A stretch of 8,784 bases of DNA from Chloroflexota bacterium (GTDB taxonomy: Bacteria; Chloroflexota; Dehalococcoidia; Dehalococcoidales; RBG-16-60-22). Shown here one piece after another: positions 6,801 to 8,784 of the stretch; the stretch's first letter is position 1, and each line of letters begins with the position of its first letter. The notes under the pieces were generated by a model that was not told where the DNA came from, did not search any database, and saw only the letters and a program-made list of their open reading frames with translations. The position numbers and the translations under genes were made by a program. The stretch spans positions 1 to 8,784 of the forward strand of contig JACPQH010000047.1 of assembly GCA_016190585.1 (NCBI GenBank). Reading direction: 5' to 3'.

Positions 6801-6830
6801 TCACCTGACCTCTCCCTTCAGGGCGAGGAA
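6801..6830 (+). repeat. Short interspersed palindromic repeat, copy 2 (degenerate)
   Basis: TCACCTGA then CCTCTCCC (6809-6816), loop TTCA, and GGGCGAGG (6821-6828) followed by AA form a stem with seven of eight pairs. The order and bases match the element at 4161-4194 apart from a short deletion, a longer loop and one mismatched pair. Both copies occupy gaps flanking the same CoA-transferase gene. Confidence 0.5.
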
Positions 6831-6838
6831 TTTATCCG

Positions 6839-6868
6839 TTGACACCGCGCCGGGAAAAGGACTAAATT
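6839..6868 (+). promoter_or_regulatory. Possible promoter for the mutase genes
   Basis: TTGACA at 6839-6844 is a perfect -35 consensus. TAAATT at 6863-6868 gives a four-of-six -10 at an 18-bp spacing, in a locally AT-rich stretch. Transcription would start near 6875, about 45 bp before the mutase ATG. The weaker -10 limits certainty. Confidence 0.4.
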
Positions 6869-6919
6869 AAAGTACCCTGATATTTCAACCAGGCCCCCAG
6901 TTCTTACCAGGAGGCAACC

Positions 6920-8605
6920 ATGAGCGAAAAAGGCGGTCAGCCTGTCGAGCAGGGCAAACGCTTCACCACGGAGTCGGGCATCCCGGTTAAAAGCGTCTAC
7001 ACCAAGGAAGACGTCAAGGACATCAAGCAGGAGGATATCGGCCTGCCCGGGCAGTACCCGTTCACCCGCGGCATCCACCCGGAGATGTACCGGAAAAGGG
7101 TGTGGACCAGCCGGCCCATCCGCGGCATCGGCTCCATGAAGGAGAACATCGAGTGGCAGCAGTACCTCCTCCGGATGGGCGAGACCGGGCTGGGCATGAT
7201 CGACGACCTGCCTTCCCGGGCGGCGCTCGACCCCGACCACCCCTACCTCGAGGGCGCGCAGGGGCGCATCGGCGTCTCGGTGGCCTCGCTGAAGGACATG
7301 GAGATGTTCGTCCGCGAGATGCCGATCGACGAGGTCTCGGTGGCCTGGCACACCAACAAGGCCTTCCACGCCTCGGCCTACATCGTGGCGGCGCAGCAGG
7401 CCGGCTATGACATCGCCAAGCTGCGGGGCACCTTCGGCGGCACGCTGATCGACCTCATCCCGGCCTTCCCCAACCTGCGCTACCTCCTGCGGGAGGTCGA
7501 CGGGCGGCGCTGTAACGAGTGGCGCCTCAACCTGGACCTGGACGCCTTCGTGCTGCGCCACATGCCCAGCGTCAACCTGACCGGCCCGTACATCTACAAC
7601 ATGCGGGAGGCGGGTGTCAACGCCGTGCAGGAGGTGGCCTTCGCCTTCGCCGCCGCCAAGGACGAGATCGCCCACCTGCTCCAGCGGGGTATCGACATCA
7701 ACACCATCGGCCGACGCTACAGCTTCACCATGGCGGTGCGCGACGACTTCTTTGAAGAGGTGGCCAAGTTCCGCGCGGCGCGGCGGGTCTGGGCGAAGCT
7801 GATGAAGGAGCACTTCCACGCCACCGACGACCGCTCGCTGATGTTCCGGGCGTTCTGCCATACCGGCGGCATCTACTTCCACCGCCAGCAGCCCCTGGTC
7901 AACATCATCCGCGCGACCGTCCTGACCCTGGCGGGCGTGCTGGGCGGCACCCAGGCCATCTCCACCGCCTGCTACGACGAACCCTTCGGCCTGCCCCACG
8001 AACATGCCGCCCGTATCGCCGAGAGGACGACCCAGGTCATCGCCCACGAGACGGGTATCATCAATACCGTCGACCCGCTGGGCGGCTCCTACTACATCGA
8101 GTACCTCACCGGCGAGGTCGAGAAGCGGATATGGGCGCTGCTCGACGAGATCGAGGGGCGGGGCGGCCTGTGGGAGGCGATGAAGAGCGGCTGGGTGGAC
8201 AAGATTATCGCCGACGCCCAGCTCCGCATCCAGAACGAGATCGAGAAGAAGGAGCGCGTCATCGTCGGCGTCAACGAATACACCATCCCGCCCGAGGACG
8301 AGGAGCAGATTCCCCTGCGCAAGGTGCCTCTGGAGATGAGCCGGGGCCGGGCGGAAGAGATACGGGAGCTTAAGCGTACGAGAGACAACCGGAAGACCAA
8401 GGCGGCCCTGGAGGACCTGTACCGGGCCGCCAAAAACTACCAGAATGACCTGATGCCGCCGGTCTTCGAGGCGATACGGGCCTACGCCACCATCGGTGAG
8501 ATCTACGGCGTGCTGCGCCTGGCCGAGGGCTGGGACTACGACATCCATTTCCACCAGGTCAAGTATCCCTTCGGCGAGATAGAAGAAGCGGCGGGCGTAA
8601 GATAG
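6920..8605 (+). CDS. Methylmalonyl-CoA mutase-family large (catalytic) subunit, divergent acyl-CoA mutase
   Basis: 561-aa substrate-binding TIM-barrel subunit of a coenzyme-B12-dependent acyl-CoA mutase that lacks the B12 domain, as in split enzymes such as isobutyryl- and 2-hydroxyisobutyryl-CoA mutase. Family signatures are GLPGQYPFTRGIHPEMYRKR (41-60), DPDHPYLEG (104-112), NMREAGVNAVQEVAF (227-241), DDFFEEVAKFRAARRVWAKL (275-294), VLGGTQ (340-345), NTVDPLGGSYYIE (382-394) and VIVGVNEY (447-454). Aligned by eye to Propionibacterium MutB, key active-site residues differ: Tyr89 is Ile67, Gln197 is Gly173, Arg207 (substrate carboxylate) is Phe183, His244 is Asn227 although the preceding Tyr (226) is kept, and SLHTN is AISTA (346-350). 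Methylmalonyl-CoA is therefore an unlikely substrate. AGGAGG (6909-6914) lies 5 nt before the ATG. The cobalamin-binding partner begins 102 bp downstream. Family assignment is firm; the reaction is not known. Confidence 0.9.
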   Translation: MSEKGGQPVEQGKRFTTESGIPVKSVYTKEDVKDIKQEDIGLPGQYPFTRGIHPEMYRKRVWTSRPIRGIGSMKENIEWQQYLLRMGETGLGMIDDLPSRAALDPDHPYLEGAQGRIGVSVASLKDMEMFVREMPIDEVSVAWHTNKAFHASAYIVAAQQAGYDIAKLRGTFGGTLIDLIPAFPNLRYLLREVDGRRCNEWRLNLDLDAFVLRHMPSVNLTGPYIYNMREAGVNAVQEVAFAFAAAKDEIAHLLQRGIDINTIGRRYSFTMAVRDDFFEEVAKFRAARRVWAKLMKEHFHATDDRSLMFRAFCHTGGIYFHRQQPLVNIIRATVLTLAGVLGGTQAISTACYDEPFGLPHEHAARIAERTTQVIAHETGIINTVDPLGGSYYIEYLTGEVEKRIWALLDEIEGRGGLWEAMKSGWVDKIIADAQLRIQNEIEKKERVIVGVNEYTIPPEDEEQIPLRKVPLEMSRGRAEEIRELKRTRDNRKTKAALEDLYRAAKNYQNDLMPPVFEAIRAYATIGEIYGVLRLAEGWDYDIHFHQVKYPFGEIEEAAGVR

Positions 8606-8616
8606 CTGGATGTTGG

Positions 8617-8692
8617 CGTCATTGCGAGCGAAGCGAAGCAATCTCTCCGAAATAAAGAGATTGCTTCGTCGCTGGTGCTCCTCGCAATGACG
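8617..8692 (+). repeat. 76-bp palindromic repeat element between the mutase subunit genes
   Basis: A perfect 12-bp outer stem, CGTCATTGCGAG (8617-8628) with CTCGCAATGACG (8681-8692), encloses a perfect 13-bp inner stem, CGAAGCAATCTCT (8634-8646) with AGAGATTGCTTCG (8656-8668), with a 9-nt loop. Unpaired bases between the stems are 5 nt on the left and 12 nt on the right. The GTCATTGCGAG...GAAGCAATCTC sequence is a familiar dispersed palindromic repeat in many bacterial genomes, probably a non-autonomous mobile or REP-like element; it codes for nothing. It separates two genes whose products must form one enzyme. Confidence 0.8.
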
Positions 8693-8707
8693 GATAATCG
8701 AGGGACA

Positions 8708-8784
8708 ATGACGGATGCGAAGAAAGGCATGATAAGGGTCATCGTCGGCAAGGTGGGGCTGGACGCTCATGACCGGGGCATGAA
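8708..8784 (+). CDS. Cobalamin-binding small subunit of the acyl-CoA mutase (partial, cut at window end)
   Basis: Only the first 25 codons are present. IRVIVGKVGLDAHDRG (9-24) is the start of the B12-binding domain of methylmalonyl-CoA mutase-type enzymes, with the DxHxxG motif at Asp19, His21 and Gly24; His21 would be the lower axial cobalt ligand. A standalone copy beginning this close to the motif is the small subunit of a split mutase, partner of the gene ending at 8605. The ATG at 8708 is preceded by GAGGG (8700-8704) at a short 3-nt spacing; an in-frame ATG at 8687, inside the palindromic repeat, is an alternative start with no visible Shine-Dalgarno. The rest lies beyond the window. 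Confidence 0.88.
   Translation, partial: MTDAKKGMIRVIVGKVGLDAHDRGM

Noticed and set aside
6746..6919. Cobalamin riboswitch ahead of the B12-dependent mutase
   Set aside because: I looked for the B12-box consensus and a long multi-stem leader. The gap is only 174 bp, with one simple hairpin, a short repeat and no B12 box.
8617..8692. Intrinsic terminator or CRISPR-type repeat
   Set aside because: The two-stem palindrome has no following T-run and occurs once, without spacers; it fits a dispersed palindromic element better.
6818..8770. 650-codon open frame on the - strand opposite the mutase gene
   Set aside because: It mirrors the GC-rich codon pattern of the mutase gene, runs straight through the palindromic repeat at 8617-8692, and its translation shows no recognisable domain. 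The + strand frame has full family motifs.

Overview
The window is GC-rich bacterial DNA in which every recognisable gene lies on the + strand. It encodes a complete TRAP carboxylate transporter, then an enoyl-CoA hydratase, a double-length family III CoA-transferase, a divergent methylmalonyl-CoA-mutase-type catalytic subunit, and the first codons of a separate B12-binding subunit. The TRAP binding protein is a predicted lipoprotein with a Pro/Ala/Thr/Gln linker. This suggests a host that tethers its solute-binding proteins to a single membrane. Together with the acyl-CoA gene content, it makes me think of a Chloroflexota (Dehalococcoidia-like) genome. That is inference; no rRNA or marker gene is present to confirm it.

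Layout: 1-176 is a leader with a possible promoter and a terminator-like hairpin. 177-3315 holds dctP, dctQ and dctM; dctQ and dctM overlap by 4 bp. 3358-4146 is an enoyl-CoA hydratase with a TTG start behind a very strong Shine-Dalgarno. 4147-4354 is a 208-bp gap full of inverted repeats, with a possible promoter/operator. 4355-6745 is a 796-aa protein made of two CaiB/BaiF-type domains. 6746-6919 is a gap with an 11-bp-stem hairpin, a second copy of a short interspersed repeat and a good -35 box. 6920-8605 is the acyl-CoA mutase large subunit. 8606-8707 is filled mostly by a 76-bp palindromic repeat. 8708-8784 is the start of the cobalamin-binding small subunit, cut by the window end.

The genes read as one catabolic unit: uptake of an organic acid (TRAP), activation to a CoA thioester (CoA-transferase), B12-dependent carbon-skeleton rearrangement (split mutase) and hydration/dehydration of an enoyl/3-hydroxyacyl-CoA (hydratase). 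The substrate cannot be read from the sequence.

The most interesting point is the mutase. It has clear family architecture, but by eye the residues that define methylmalonyl-CoA mutase (Tyr89, Gln197, Arg207 and His244 in Propionibacterium numbering) are Ile, Gly, Phe and Asn, and the SLHTN motif is changed. It therefore probably rearranges something other than methylmalonyl-CoA and does not match the isobutyryl- or 2-hydroxyisobutyryl-CoA mutase patterns exactly either. The fused double CoA-transferase next to it, with a candidate nucleophilic Asp in both halves, strengthens the case for an uncharacterised acid-degradation pathway.
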